Below, in pieces: positions 43,745 through 55,213 of a stretch of 64,000 nucleotides of DNA (position 1 is the stretch's first letter; each line of letters begins with the position of its first letter). A program made the position numbers and the translations under genes. Source of the DNA: Neoechinorhynchus agilis (lineage: Eukaryota > Acanthocephala); assembly GCA_051530055.1 (NCBI GenBank), contig CM121342.1, positions 1,612,001 to 1,676,000 of the forward strand, in the 5' to 3' direction. The notes under the pieces were generated by a model. The model did not search any database and had not been told where the DNA came from. It worked only from the letters and a program-made list of their open reading frames with translations.

Positions 43745-44030
43745 AATCGATTTTTAATTTCTCACACCGTTTTTGATCGCTGTTTTTTTTGTTAAAAGCT
43801 CTATTTGAATATCGTTTGATAACGCCGGAGATTTTCTTATTTGAAAAGTCACGATTCGTATTTTGCCATTCTGCCAACTCTGAGAAATCGATCATTTTTT
43901 AATTTCTCACACCGTTCTTGATCGCTGTTTTGTTAAAAGCTCTATTTGAATATCGTTTGATAACGCCAGAGATTTTCTTATTTGAAAAGTCACGATTCGT
44001 ATTTTGTTATTCTGCCAACTCTGAGAAAAT
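43745..44030 (+). repeat. Tandem duplication (~141 bp x 2) upstream of hexokinase
   Basis: The block containing tttctcacaccgtt, gatcgctgtttt, ttaaaagctctatttgaata, tcgtttgataacgcc and ttatttgaaaagtcacgatt is present twice in direct order, with few differences. It ends ~300 bp before the hexokinase start, so it may alter promoter spacing. The rest of 43311-44329 shows no gene. Confidence 0.85.
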
Positions 44031-44329
44031 GCCTAATTTTTGTCACGGTTAGATTATCGATTACCGGATAATTATCTTTAGACCCATAAACCCATTTATC
44101 ACAGCGTATATCCGATTTCCTTGCACGTGTGGAGAGACGTCTTTAGTAGACAAAACCCCATGACGAATCCGTTTTTGTGTGCTCGGGAACGAGAAATAGA
44201 ACGCTTTAGCGCACCTCTCATCTTTGTCTCTATATCCACAATGTTTCGTACTCACTAACACATCACTGGGCAGTTTTCTTCGCTCATTCACGAATCCTGA
44301 TTGTAGTATTCCTTCAAGTTTTTTTAGAA

Positions 44330-46188
44330 ATGTCACCGTATGTGTTAACGTTCAAATTCGATATGAATTTCTGGCTCCGTTGTGGAGCTTTCGGAGGTGC
44401 AGTGATCGGTTCTTTGGGACTGGCTTATTTATTGGGAATGAGGACAACGTTACGGCCACACCGTGACAGAATAAGGGAAACCAAAGACAATGAAGCTATC
44501 GAAGAGTTCGTCGGGAAACTACGACTCAGTGATGAAGTATTACGAGAAGTTATGCGGGTCGTTAATGATGAAATCTCAAAAGCACTCGATCCCCAACCAG
44601 ACCAAACAAGCGAACTAAAAATGGTCAATACTCACATCTACGATATACCAACTGTTAAATCAACATTTCGTGGAAAATTTCTTGTCGTGGATTTAGGCGG
44701 AACGAATTTTAGGATTGCTGAGATCGATTTCCACGATGATCGAACTGTTGATGAACGCACTAAAGTATTCATGATTCCGGATCGCCTCTTAACGGATGAT
44801 GGGCAAAAGCTTTTTGATCATGTCGCTACTTGTCTAGGAAGCTTTCTTCGTGTTCGGAATTTAGCTTACAGGAAATCTAAACTACCGCTAGCTTTTTGTT
44901 TTTCGTTTCCTTGCTCTTACACGGATGTCAGACACGCAACACTTATCCATTGGGCAAAAGGTTTTAATTGTAAGAAGACCGTTGGAGAGGAAGTCGGCCA
45001 AATGTTGCAAAACGCAATGGACAACCAAAAGGTTTGTGTTTTTTTTTCAATCGTAATGAAATTACTTAAGATTTTAACCGTAAACCCTTTAAAGTAATTT
45101 CCATTTTTTGTTCACAATTTCGGCTGTATAAACCTTATTTTTTATGGACAATTTAACGCCTAACTCGTTTAATGCGCATTTTTATAGGAAACCCGAGCTG
45201 AAGTAAAAGCCGTTATCAACGATACCGTTGGATGTTTAACTACAACATGCTATAGAGAAAAAGAGTGCAAAATCGGTGCAATTTTTGGCAGTGGAACGAA
45301 TGCGTGCTATATTGAAGAAGTTAAAAACGTCGCATTCCTTCGCGAACGGGTACCACATAAAAATGTTGTGTTAAATGTTGAATGGGGTGCTCTCGGCGAT
45401 CAAGGAAGTCTCGAGTTTATCAGGACAAACTATGATGATGAAATCGACGCAGTGTCTAAAAACCCAAAAGTACAAACTTTTGAAAAAATGACTTCAAGAA
45501 TGTACCTTGGAGAAATCGCTTGGCAAATCATGCAAAAATTGATCGATAACGATTTGCTTTTCCGTGGGATTTTGACAAGGAGTCAGAGATCTAGTGGTTA
45601 TTTACCTTCTCTTGTCAGTAGTGGAATATTGAACACTAACAAAATGCAGGAGATTGAAATGGATGAAGGTTAGTGTAGTTTTAATGGTTCAAAAAATAAG
45701 TTAAAGTATTGTGTTCCAAAAGGCGTGAACTTTAAACGAACTCAACAGTTATTGGCTGAAATCGGATTAAAAGATGCGCGTTATGAAGATTGTGCCATCG
45801 TCAAATACGTTTGTGATCTCGTGTCGACGCGATCAGCTCAATTGAGTGGAACACGTGAGTTTTTCAACCTATTTGAAATTAGCCCAATCGCTATTATGCA
45901 GTTCTTGCAACTTTAATAAATCGATTACAGAGACGAAATGTCACTATTGGTGTCGATGGAAGTATGTTTAGACATCATCCACGATTTCACAAGACCATGG
46001 AAGCCACTGTTTCAAGATTAGTTGATCGGGACATAACGGTGAGTTACCACGAAACTGACGTGTCAATGAGTCTTTTTCTCCTGCTTTAGTATAAAATTGT
46101 ATTGAATGCCGAAGGAAGTGCAAAAGGAGCTGCAATGGTCGCGGCAATGCAACGGGAATCCGAGGTTATCACTAATGGAACTGCCTAG
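44330..46188 (+). CDS. HK: Hexokinase, 5 exons
   Basis: Hexokinase phosphorylates glucose with ATP, the first step of glycolysis. Exons 44330-45031, 45188-45668, 45723-45854, 45902-46038 and 46090-46188 join in frame into 516 residues, the size of a single-domain animal hexokinase. Motifs are the phosphate-1 loop VVDLGGTNFRI near residue 120, the sugar-binding FCFSFPCSYT near 195 with HWAKGFN, the catalytic aspartate in VINDTVGCL near 246, GAIFGSGTNACYIE, WGALGDQGSLEF, the phosphate-2/connect region NVTIGVDGSMFRHHP, and the adenosine loop VLNAEGSAKGAAMVAA. The N-terminus has an extra hydrophobic helix (GAFGGAVIGSLGLAYLLGM), suggesting a membrane or mitochondrial anchor. Introns after the first are 54, 47 and 51 bp. 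An acceptor-like ttttttag ends 2 nt before the ATG. Confidence 0.95.
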
Positions 46189-46870
46189 GAACCCATTATC
46201 TTGTTCCAAATGTGCTTGTAATGAAGGATTAGCCTTCTTCGTTTAGATGGTTCATTAAATGGCAGGTCTTCTGAGCTGGCTTTGCTTTTCGTTACATAAC
46301 AAGAATCAGATTTGCACGAGATTAGCATACATCAGTGCGATGGAATACATAAACAATGTTTTTGCGTCAAATTAGACCGCTTGATAGAACGCCATGAACC
46401 CGTTCCATTGCATCTTTCTACTTTGCATCAAAATGATTACTCAGTACTCGGTTTTGATGAATCTGAGTATTCGGAGCATAATAAAGCGTTATCCCCAATT
46501 TTAGACAAATGTTGTTCGAGCCAAGCTGTCTAATGAACGTTGTATCCTTCGTCGCATCTGGGAAGTATCTCTAATGTTGCGAAAGCTTTCAGGGGAACGA
46601 TTTTTCCTATAAATTAGTGCAAAACCATCCAATTGAAGGAGACGATGCTCATCCTAAACAAAGTGACAATTCGTGCATTTGAGCGGCGTTCATTTGTGGT
46701 CGCGTTGGAAAATTGATCATTTCGTAGCTGGACAACAAGATAAAGAGCTTTAAATGGTTCCGATTTTTTAAAAATTCGATGATCATTTCCATTTAATCAC
46801 GCTTAATTCCCATCGTACGCTGAACGTCGTTTAATTCTCTCTCTCAAATATAGTGAATCAACGTTACATG
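46189..46870. other. Hexokinase 3' region, no gene seen
   Basis: A 73-codon plus frame at 46312-46533 (Cys/His-containing, CDGIHKQCFCVKLD) shows no known pattern and no splice context. Nothing else was seen. Confidence 0.35.
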
Positions 46871-47092
46871 AAATTTTGACTTGTGGTGAAGATAATCACC
46901 CGGTTAGAAATCATTTTATTGTAATGAAATATTTCGAAAAAGGAAACCTCGCCTCATACATCATTGCTTGTAAGTTTTTAAATATGTGAGTAGCAATGAT
47001 TGATAAAGCAAGGTTTCCTCTCTTTCGAAATATTTCATTACAATAAAATGATTTCTAATCGGGTGATTATCTTCACCACAAGTAAAAATTTA
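46871..47092. mobile_element. Hairpin MITE, 222 bp, near-perfect palindrome
   Basis: The arms begin acttgtggtgaagataatca and end tgattatcttcaccacaagt. Inner arms contain tcattttattgtaatgaaat and its complement, then ggtttcct. Each arm is ~95 bp with only ~20 bp of centre. This is the best-preserved member of the family also found at 13712 and 18755. Confidence 0.85.
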
Positions 47093-47149
47093 CCAACCCC
47101 ATGGATTTTCTCGATATGGTAACATGAAATGTAGTAATCTAGTTTTTCG

Positions 47150-47680
47150 AAAATTGGACACTTGGGAGAGGGCTGTTGTGATGATAAAGAAAATCTTTAT
47201 TCTTAAGCTTTCACCGCCTTACGGCTTAAGCTCAGGAATCTACAAAGGCGCATGGAGTTGTGAAGTGGTTTTTAAAGTAGCGACATCGAATAAGTTCGTC
47301 GAGCTTGTTAAGCAGTTCTGGGGGTTTCTCGAACTGATGTCCAGAACTCTCCCTCGTATTGTCTGCAGAGACACCATCCCTTTCCCTTCCAACAACTTGG
47401 GATATTAGTAGTGCTTCGGGGATATATAGTTCCATCTAGGTCCTTGGTCACAAACCTACTCGTGTGCGAGTCTTACTTCGTCGATGTTTCACTCAGAGTT
47501 GTTCGTTGCCCATGGTGTAGCCATGATCTTGCGTCCGGATAAAGTGCCTTACGAACGTGTTCCGTAGCACGTTGACGCAGAGGCCGTTCAGTTTTGCCTT
47601 CTTTAGATGAGCTCGCGATTGTCATCGGCCAAACATCGTTCGCAGTTCATCTCCGAGACCGCGTTGCTTCCAGTGTTAAT
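47150..47680 (-). pseudogene. Penelope-like element fragment, GIY-YIG endonuclease part
   Basis: On the minus strand GKTERPLRQRATEHVRKAL near 47575-47525 matches the endonuclease copy at 53395-53450 (GKTERPLRQRVTEHVRNSL). Further down, ELYIPEALLISQVVGRERDG and ESSGHQF match ELSIAEALIISRETRDGE. It ends with agcttaagaataaagatttt near 47200, the 3' end word also at 49290. Stops and frame changes interrupt it. Confidence 0.65.
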
Positions 47681-48250
47681 CGGTTCTTGTCAACCATTTT
47701 TGTCGACGAACTTTCCTGGCGCGTAAACACATCAAAAACGATGCTGGACAGCGTTTCATGATGTTTAGTTCATCTTGATAATCGGTCTTCCCACACATTG
47801 ATTCCGCGAACGATCATCTTTCTGTTTCACCTCTCGTGAATCACACCGATGCTGGAACTATAGGTCAAAACCTTTATCAACCTGAGAATCATTTTTCTTC
47901 ACTTTTACCAATGCTGATGGCATCGCGATTGGATGATCGTTCATGGAATCGATATGGAGGAAAACGCGAATTAAAACGCAGGAAGTTGAACAGCATCTTT
48001 CGTGAAGTGATAGCCGCAAGAGATTTGAAAGGAATGACTGGTCTCATTTATTGACCTATCCAGTGGTCAAAATGCACAATATGCCGGTTTGACAACAGCG
48101 TCTTCGCTTAAATGCAGATCAATTATTTCGGTCGTCAATGAACCTGCGAACCCACTATCTCGCTTCCTGGCCATAACGATTGACCCACTGCTTCCGAGAA
48201 CGAATTTGCGGAATGTAGAAGGCTTTAATAGTAGCCAAGTTATGTCTTTT
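47681..48250. other. Spacer between PLE and LINE fragments
   Basis: A plus frame at 47836-48054 (MLMASRLDDRSWNRYGGKRE) could be retroelement debris but shows no clear motif. Nothing else can be supported. Confidence 0.3.
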
Positions 48251-48960
48251 GATATAATAATAACACGTTTATTTTTTACTAGAGAAATTAGACCCTGTAA
48301 CTTTGGGCCCTTATAAACGCGCAGTTGTTGATTTTTGAGTGGCTTACGGGTACGGTCGGGTAGGAACCTGGTTGAGATTGACGATTATTGTTTGTAGAAT
48401 AGTTAGCGATATTGTATATCCGAGAAGATTGGGTAGCATGGAAAAAGGAGCCTAGGTAGCGGGAGGTGCGAGGTCAAGAGAGGACGAAACGGATTAGGAT
48501 TACAAGTATTGTGCTCGTGTGAAAATGGTAATAAAAAGGGTGTAAAAATTGTGGTGGTGGTGTTGAAAGGCTTTTGATTGTTTAATGAACATTTTATAAA
48601 GGTATTCAGTGAGAGGGTGAAAATCAACTGCGCGAATTTTAGATGCTCTTTTATGAAGAATTTTAAGACGGTGGATTAGCGATTTGGAAAGGTTGCAAAA
48701 TACAGGATAGCCGTAGGTGAGGGATGGTAAGATAAACCAGAAGTAAATTTTGTGGAAATCGGGCGGCGTTTGAGGAGATAAATTTTAGAGGTACTGCGTT
48801 TGAGGGAGAGAGTGATGTGTGAGTCCCATTGCAGATTTGATTGAAATTAGAGACCAAGAATTCTTAGGCAGGTGACTCGTAAGATGTCATTTGGAACTTC
48901 GGGGAGAATGAGGGGATATTGCGGGAGAATGAGTAGATCGCTCTATACGAACGTCGACCC
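48251..48960 (-). pseudogene. LINE fragment: RT C-terminus plus tail, second copy
   Basis: Nucleotide words such as ggttgcaaaatacaggatag, aagataaaccagaagtaaat and ctcttttatgaagaattt match the copy at 32822-33625 base for base over long stretches. It ends on the minus strand in aataaacgtgttattattat. The frame is more decayed than in the 33-kb copy. Confidence 0.65.
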
Positions 48961-49139
48961 TGAAAGAGTGGTACGAGCCCTCGAGAAGGGGGGGAATGGG
49001 AACAACTTGGAAAACTCACTTATGAGTCTCGTCCCATAGCGACAGAGTAACTCTCCACACGAGTTAGGTCTTTGGTCAAGGATCCGGTGGAATACCGATT
49101 GCCGAGGTACTGATTATATACCGGGCGGTTGGAAAGTGA

Positions 49140-49345
49140 AGGTGTCTCCTAAGACTGCGAGGGAGAGTTCTGGAGATCAGCGGCTTTGCGGGACAAACTT
49201 TCTACTTCGATGTCGATACTTTAACACACTTCACATCTCTAAGCGCTTTTGTAGATTCCTGAGCTTAAGCGGTAAAAAAGCGAAAGCTTGAAAATAAAGA
49301 TTTTCTTTATTGCTACAACATCCCATCCAGGTGTCCATTTGAAAA
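49140..49345 (+). pseudogene. Penelope-like 3' end fragment
   Basis: The stretch from gactgcgagggagagttctg, through agcttaagcggtaaaaaagc and gcttgaaaataaagattttc to ctacaacatcccat matches, inverted, the end of the fragment at 47150, and resembles 14085-14175. It represents the last codons and untranslated end of a Penelope-like element. Confidence 0.5.
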
Positions 49346-49573
49346 CAAAACTTGTTCAATCATGCGGCTGTAAAATCAAGTAGTATTTCACAAGATTTTC
49401 AAATGTAGTAAATCAAATTAGAATTTGATGTTCGAATTCATTAACGAGATTGTCGATTTTCGGAATCTACATTCGTGTAAGAAACGAATGTGGGATGCCG
49501 CATACTTTTTCACGCAACAAAATCAGTCCCTAACTTTCTTTCAGTCCCTAACCTTCTTTCACAATAATCGGAC

Positions 49574-52543
49574 TTGATGTTACTGATTCTTGTCGGTCAC
49601 GTAAAAGAAGCAGCTCCGGCACCCAGACAGCTACTGGTAGTAGCCTGTCGACGCAGGGTCGGTGTGTCGCTCCACTTGGTGATGCGGCAGCGAACGGGAG
49701 CAACAAAATCCACCAGTGCAACGGGAAAAAGCGAGGGCGTCGTAGTTCTCGCCGACGACTTGAGCGTCGAAATGAGCGAAACTGTCGCCGGAGGCAACGA
49801 AAGCGTCAGTCGAAGCTCATCACCGTGGTGGGTACGGACTGTTCAGGTGGCGCTGACAGCCGTGAGCCCTTTGGCCCAGCTATTTCAGATAGAAGAGGAC
49901 TACGAATCGGATCCTTGAATTGTAGGAGTCTGCGAGCGCAATGGCGTAGGGGAACCCTGGCCAAATTGACAAGGAACGCCGGAATGGATCTTGTGTTTTT
50001 ACAAGAATTGCGCATAAGAGGCCAGTCAGACAGCCGTAAATCAGGAGGATTTAGGAGGAGGCTGGTCATTATCTTACCTATCTGCGGACAGTCGAGGAAA
50101 TGGAGGTGTAGGCGTTTGTTTATAACCCCGCCTCCGAAACTCAGCACTATGCAGTATTATAACTGACCGAATCCTTCGTGTCAGCATAAAGCTTCGGTCG
50201 AGAAATCTCTATGCTTTTGGCGTATATTCACCGACTTCCTCGTAGGATGAAGAGGCTGTTGAAGGATTTTATGGAAATTTAGCCGAAGCATTAGATGATG
50301 TACTGAACAGAGACACACTCCCAATAGCCGGTGACTTCAACGCGATTTTACCGCATTCCGAAAGATCGCTATATGTGTTGAAAGGCGCGAATCGGAACAG
50401 CCCGTACTTGGTTGAGGCGCTGGAGCGGTATGATCTCGTGTCTGCTAACACTTTATTCCGGAAGCGTCCGTGGCGTTTTGCGACGTTTATGGGTCAAAAG
50501 AATCCGTCCAGACATGCCATCGGAAAAAATCCCGAGACGCTTAGCTCAGCTTGACCATGTATTTTTGAGACGTAGGGAAAAATGCCGGGTCAAAAACGCT
50601 GACACATTCACTGTTGATGCGCTGCTAACCGACCACAAATTGGTGATATGTCAGTTGAGCATGAGTGACTCGTTGTTCCGTACACCTCAGTATCCTCCAC
50701 GTCCGTTCTATGGCGCCCTCGCTAATGGGGAGAAGAGGAAAGAGTTCGATATCGGACTAGAGAATCAAGTGAGCTCGATACCAGCTGCTGAAACGGATAT
50801 TGATTTTTATTACAAGTCAATGTGCGAAGCAGTGACCGTAGCGGCCGAGAAAACTCTCCCAAAAATGAGGCGTATAAAAGCTGCAAAGGTTATATGGCAG
50901 GAGGACTGTGAATTTATGGCAATGGCTGAGCAGATCAAAATTCTAACAAAAAGGGGAAAACGATCTGAGGCTCGCATTGCAAGTCTTGAACTTGCCAACC
51001 TCTATAATGAAAAGCAAACGGCTTCGATGGAGGATGCAGTTCGCGGGATCGCATATAAGGAAGGTTTTGTTCGTACCTCCCTAGCATGGAGAGTGATAGA
51101 CACTCTCACAGGAAGATCCAAAAGACAGCCAACTTTGATTGAAGGTCCCTCCCCGGAAATCAGGAAAAAGAGAAACGCAAATTATTTTGCGGAAATTCTC
51201 AATTCGCCATTATCGTCTTTGGAATTGAGTCCTGCACTTCCAAAAGGCACAATCTTCCCAAGCACTGAGGCATACTTCACTGGACCGATTACCGTGAAGG
51301 AAGCGATCGCTGCGGCGAAAATTATGCGTGCGGGACGTGCATCAGGCCCAGATGGGATAATGGCAGAGGTACTGAGGTTTGAATCTATTGCCAGAAAAAT
51401 CATACCGATAATGAATGGCATAATGAATGGTGGCTCAGTACCTCAAATCTTGCAAACGGCGCATTTAGCAATGATCCCCAAGAAATGCTGCTCGACAAAG
51501 GTGGAGGACTACAGAGGTATATCCTTGATGTCCAACATGGCAAAACTTTTCAGCAGCATTTTGAGACGCCGAATTCAGCCAATATTCGAACCGTTTCTAA
51601 GAATTAAACAGAACGGCTTCAGGAAAGGTCGAGGCACCACAGAGCACATATTGGCTCTGAGGAGGCACGAATTCATCAAACGGATGTGACGCTGATATTT
51701 GTTGATTTCCGTCGAGCTTTCTATTCGGTAAATCGAACGATGATTGGCGGTATCTTAAAGGAGTATGGAGTGCCGCCGATCATTGTCACATACGTTATGG
51801 CAGTATATAAAAACACAAGGTCCGCCGTCAAGACAGCTGACGGTTTGACAGAATACTTTTCCATCACTTCAGGTGTTTTGCAGGGTGACACATTGGCTTC
51901 TTTCCTCTTCATCTTGGTGCTTGATTGGGTAATGAGATGGGCACTACCGAATGATGAAGATGGATTTCATCTGTTGAGGAAAAGAGGTCGTAAGTATCCT
52001 GAGATACGCGCCTCCTACATGGCATATGCCGACGACATCGTATTGATGTCCTCAACAGTCGAAGGAGCTCAACGCATGCTAAATAGACTGTGCGAGAGGG
52101 CGAGTATGATTGGTCTGACCATTAATTCGAAAAAGATGGAATTCTTGACGATTCCGCGTGTCGCGCATACAGTCTCTGCCTAAGGGCTGAATGGCGTTGA
52201 GCAATTAAAACAGATAGAGCGGTATGTCTATCTGGGAGCTGTCGTTCCTGAGGTGAGTGCGGATGTAAGCCGACGGAGAGCTATAGCTTGGAGAGCAATG
52301 GGGCAACTTAAACTACTGTTTGACAGTGAGTCTTTGCCAGATGAACTCCGTTCGCAGCTGTTCAGGGTTCTAATTGAGAGCATTCTCTACTACAATGCAG
52401 AGACCTGGACACTGTTACCAACGGTGACGAGGCAGTTGGACCAAAATCATTCATCTCTCTTACGTGCGGCGTTCAAGGTCAGATGGTCAGATAAAGTGAC
52501 CAACAAAGTACTGTATAAGAGCCGGAGTCCAACCGCCCAGTGA
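49574..52543 (+). pseudogene. Decayed LINE with endonuclease and reverse transcriptase (RTE-like)
   Basis: Pieces in three frames make one element. 49825-50166 begins the endonuclease (LRIGSLNCRSLRA, LVFLQELRI), and 50320-50345 carries the AGDFNAIL-type box. 50412-51689 (425 codons) runs through RASGPDGIMAEVL, AMIPKKC, EDYRGISLMSNMAKL and NGFRKGRGTTEHILALRR. 51686-52183 carries FVDFRRAFYSVNR, GVLQGDTLASFLFILVLD and YADDIVLMSS. 52190-52543 carries RYVYLGAVVPEVS and SILYYNAETWTLLP. The GVLQGDTLA pattern suggests an RTE-type or related clade. At least three frame breaks or stops make it inactive. Its 5' start is uncertain, and 49574-49918 is a leader frame of unclear meaning. It is distinct from the Jockey-like element at 35.4 kb. 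Confidence 0.8.
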
Positions 52544-52669
52544 ATATTTGCGCCGCAGATGACTGCAGTTCACGGGCAATATAATTCGGTCCGAGGCATC
52601 TTGCCCACAGGTCGTGCAACAATTCCTTTTCTGGAGGCCAACGACATTGTATTGTAAAGGCAAAGGGAA

Positions 52670-52992
52670 CTGTCATACATACGATGACCCGATTTTAAGA
52701 GACGCGAATTGCCCGCATAACAGGACTGCTGTCGTGTATTTTAGATCCCTTGCGGAGTCTAATTCTATTTCACGGGCCTCGGTGAAGGTCGGCAACACAT
52801 CGTCCACATAGCGGAGGTAAACTTGACTCGACGCTAAATGTGGATAGATGTGCAGTCTTTCCAGGTCATCGAGGTAGAGGATGGCCAATACCGGAGCTAA
52901 ACCATTTCCCATTGCAAGACCACGAACTTGCTTATATAGCTGGTGGTGGAAGCAGTAAACAAGATCTTCGCGGACAACGGATAATCGACAGA
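52670..52992 (-). pseudogene. Penelope-like reverse-transcriptase fragment
   Basis: A minus frame has GLAMGNGLAPVLAILYLDDL and then VYLRYVDDVLPTFTEA. This is the RT palm of Penelope-like elements, with GxxLxPVLA and the YVDD catalytic box. It is preceded by CFHHQLYKQVRG, also typical. Only the palm part remains. It abuts an endonuclease domain of the same element class lying in the opposite direction. Confidence 0.72.
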
Positions 52993-53800
52993 GGAGATCG
53001 AGGGGTTCCAGCGAGAAGTGGAAAATAGAATTAGACGGAACGTTGGACCCATGAGTGTACGAAAGGACGATAGGCCGATCCTACGAATTCCGTACGTGAG
53101 TGAAATGTTCACGAAGAGAGTCAAAGTACTGCTCAGGCAAGCGGGATTGAATGGGCGTATCGTGCACAGAGGGTGTAGAACGCTGCGGAGGATGCTGACG
53201 AGAACGAGGCATCATGAGGATCATCAGGAATACCCTCGGTCGTGCCTAATGTGCAGATACGCAGCAGGTGCGAGGATGGACGAGGAGCGTCAGCAAGCAG
53301 TTGATCGTGACTGGAAGATGTGCGATCAGAGCAGTGTGGTCTACGAGATCCGGTGTGAACGGTGTCGGATTGACCGTGGCCACTTGGTCAAGTATGTGGG
53401 CAAAACAGAAAGGCCACTTCGCCAAAGAGTAACCGAGCATGTACGAAACTCGTTGAACCCAAGTGCGCAATCGTATGTGACGACACCGTGGGCGAAACAT
53501 TATTCGCGAGTCTACCCGGATGGAACAGTTCAGCTGTCCACGCGCATAATGTACAAAGCGCAGGATCCCGTCGAACTGTCGATAGCGGAAGCGCTGATCA
53601 TATCCCGAGAGACCCGGGATGGTGAGGACTCTAGCGGGCATCGGTCGATCGGTAGGACACTCATTAACCAGAAGGATGAGTTGTCTGCCGTCATGAATCT
53701 CCTGTGAACCTCCACTCCACTCGCATTGCAGATTACACCCTGAAGAAGCCGTTTGATGGCGAAAGCTTGGTGTTTGAATAAAATCTATCTTTCAGTCGGA
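52993..53800 (+). mobile_element. Penelope-like element C-terminus: linker plus GIY-YIG endonuclease
   Basis: The frame 53018-53707 contains the RT-to-endonuclease linker (LRIPYVSEMFTKRVKVLL), a Cys pair CLMC, then VVYEIRCERC, KYVGKTERPLRQRVTEHVRN and the catalytic-region Glu in DPVELSIAEALIIS. This is the Penelope-type GIY-YIG domain, with its CxxC knuckle and YVG in place of YIG. The frame is open for 229 codons, so this copy decayed less than the others. Sequence up to 53800 (cgaaagcttggtgtttgaat) is its 3' end. Its own RT half is missing; instead an inverted RT piece lies immediately upstream. Confidence 0.8.
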
Positions 53801-53864
53801 TTGTCTATCAAACAATCATCACTAGATATCATAAAATCTTAAAAATGCTTCTACTCAAATAAGT

Positions 53865-54338
53865 TCAATCGAATTTTTCATCCTCAAAGACTTTACGAGC
53901 TCGCTTCAATTCTTTGTCCATGCGCAAAAGCTGCGTGGCTCTTAACAATTTTCTTGGATCATCCCTAAGAAGAAAGTAGAAATCTTCAGGTTGAATGTTG
54001 GGTCCCTGTCTCACAGATGCGGCCCTGCACGCCATTGTGGAGATATAGTCGACGACGATTTTCTCCAAAGCTTCCACGGTTTCATCCAGTGGTTTTTCAA
54101 CGTCACCACATCCGTAGAGGAGCTGTTCAAGTTCACGAGAGAACGAACGCTGGTGTTTTTGATTGTTTGTGCATCTAGAATCCGATCGATTAAGTATGTC
54201 CACCTTTGATATAAATGATTCGCCGGAAAATGCAGCGGTATCGTCGTCTTCGGGGTCTACAGCCCCAGATGCCAGATCGAAATCTGAGCAGACTGATGGA
54301 GATAAAGCCGGATATGGACTACGCTCAGAATCGCTCAT
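53865..54338 (-). CDS. TAF13: TFIID subunit 13 (TAF13), histone-fold protein
   Basis: TAF13 pairs with TAF11 through a histone fold in the general transcription factor TFIID. The 157-residue frame has an acidic, Ser-rich N-terminus (residues 1-60), then the fold. FSRELEQLLYGCGD matches the family's FSKELRCMMYGFGD, then ALEKIVVDYISTMACRA, IQPEDFYFLLRDDPRKLLRA (family VEDIVFLIRKDPRKFARV) and a last helix MDKELKRARKVFEDE. It is single-exon and slightly longer than the ~124-residue human protein because of the N-terminus. A gttttag acceptor lies 6 nt upstream of the ATG on the minus strand. It is divergent from syntaxin 18, with ~870 bp between the starts. Confidence 0.9.
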   Translation of the reverse strand: MSDSERSPYPALSPSVCSDFDLASGAVDPEDDDTAAFSGESFISKVDILNRSDSRCTNNQKHQRSFSRELEQLLYGCGDVEKPLDETVEALEKIVVDYISTMACRAASVRQGPNIQPEDFYFLLRDDPRKLLRATQLLRMDKELKRARKVFEDEKFD

Positions 54339-54714
54339 CGCAATCTAAAACAAGATTCAGTGAACTTTAAGACGTGATCCTGACTTCATTAAAAAGATCG
54401 ACGAGCTTCATGAAGCAATTTTATTGCTATTCAAAATAATCTCAAATTCTTTAACGGTAACAACATTCTCATTTTTATCATTTCGGTTCGTTTGGCTTTG
54501 TGTTTTGCGAAGTAATTCACAATTTTTTTAAAAGCATAATTGAAAATTAGATTCGAGGATGGAAAATAAAAATTTCAGATCGATAATTTTTCATTCGATA
54601 TATTCTTCGCTGCGAAAATCGTAAGTTTTAGTTAAAGATTTCGAGTTCATCGGTCACAAATCGCTGAGAATTATAGGCAAATCATCGACAGAGAAAATCA
54701 TTCGGGTTAGTCAA

Positions 54715-54840
54715 AGTATAACCTTGGTGAACATAATCCCGGTAATAGCACATTTGATTTATTGGAGATATTTCGCGGCGAGCGGATAATTGGCCCCGAA
54801 CTTCGGGTTTGGCAATCCCGCGCGTCAAAGCTTAGAACCT
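54715..54840. mobile_element. One-ended fragment of the hairpin MITE family
   Basis: ataaccttggtgaacataat and cccggtaat at the left match the family end, but no matching right arm is seen. The interior has ggccccgaacttcgggtttg and cccgcgcg, resembling the centre at 20700-20740. Confidence 0.4.
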
Positions 54841-54847
54841 GAACGGT

Positions 54848-55105
54848 CGTGGAAAAGAGATACTTAGAGATTAAAAGTTCACTTTCACTGTGATAGATCG
54901 ATCCAATAAAGACTTGTAATCTAATCTTGTCTGAGATGATCAAGAAATGAATAAAATCTCAAAATATTAATAATTGAAAATACAATTTTCCGGTCACATC
55001 TCCGATTGGTCATGGAAAAGAGATACTTATAGATTATAGGTTCACTTTCAATGTGATAAATCGATCCAATAAAGACTTGTAATCTAATCTTGGCTGAGAT
55101 GATCA
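54848..55105 (+). repeat. Direct duplication (~161 bp spacing) upstream of syntaxin 18
   Basis: A ~90-bp block running from tggaaaagagatactta through gatccaataaagacttgtaa to tctgagatgatca occurs at 54850-54940 and again at 55012-55103. It ends 110 bp before the syntaxin 18 start. Confidence 0.8.
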
Positions 55106-55213
55106 TGAATAACGCGATTTTAAGAAATCAAAAACGTCATTGCCAAATTCGATCTGGAAGAAGCCTTCAAATGCACCGTGAATTTCAATTTTTCTCGATC
55201 TTCAGTATTTTAA

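Noticed and set aside
46312-46533. 73-codon Cys/His-containing frame after hexokinase
   Set aside because: No family pattern, no splice context and a length within chance.
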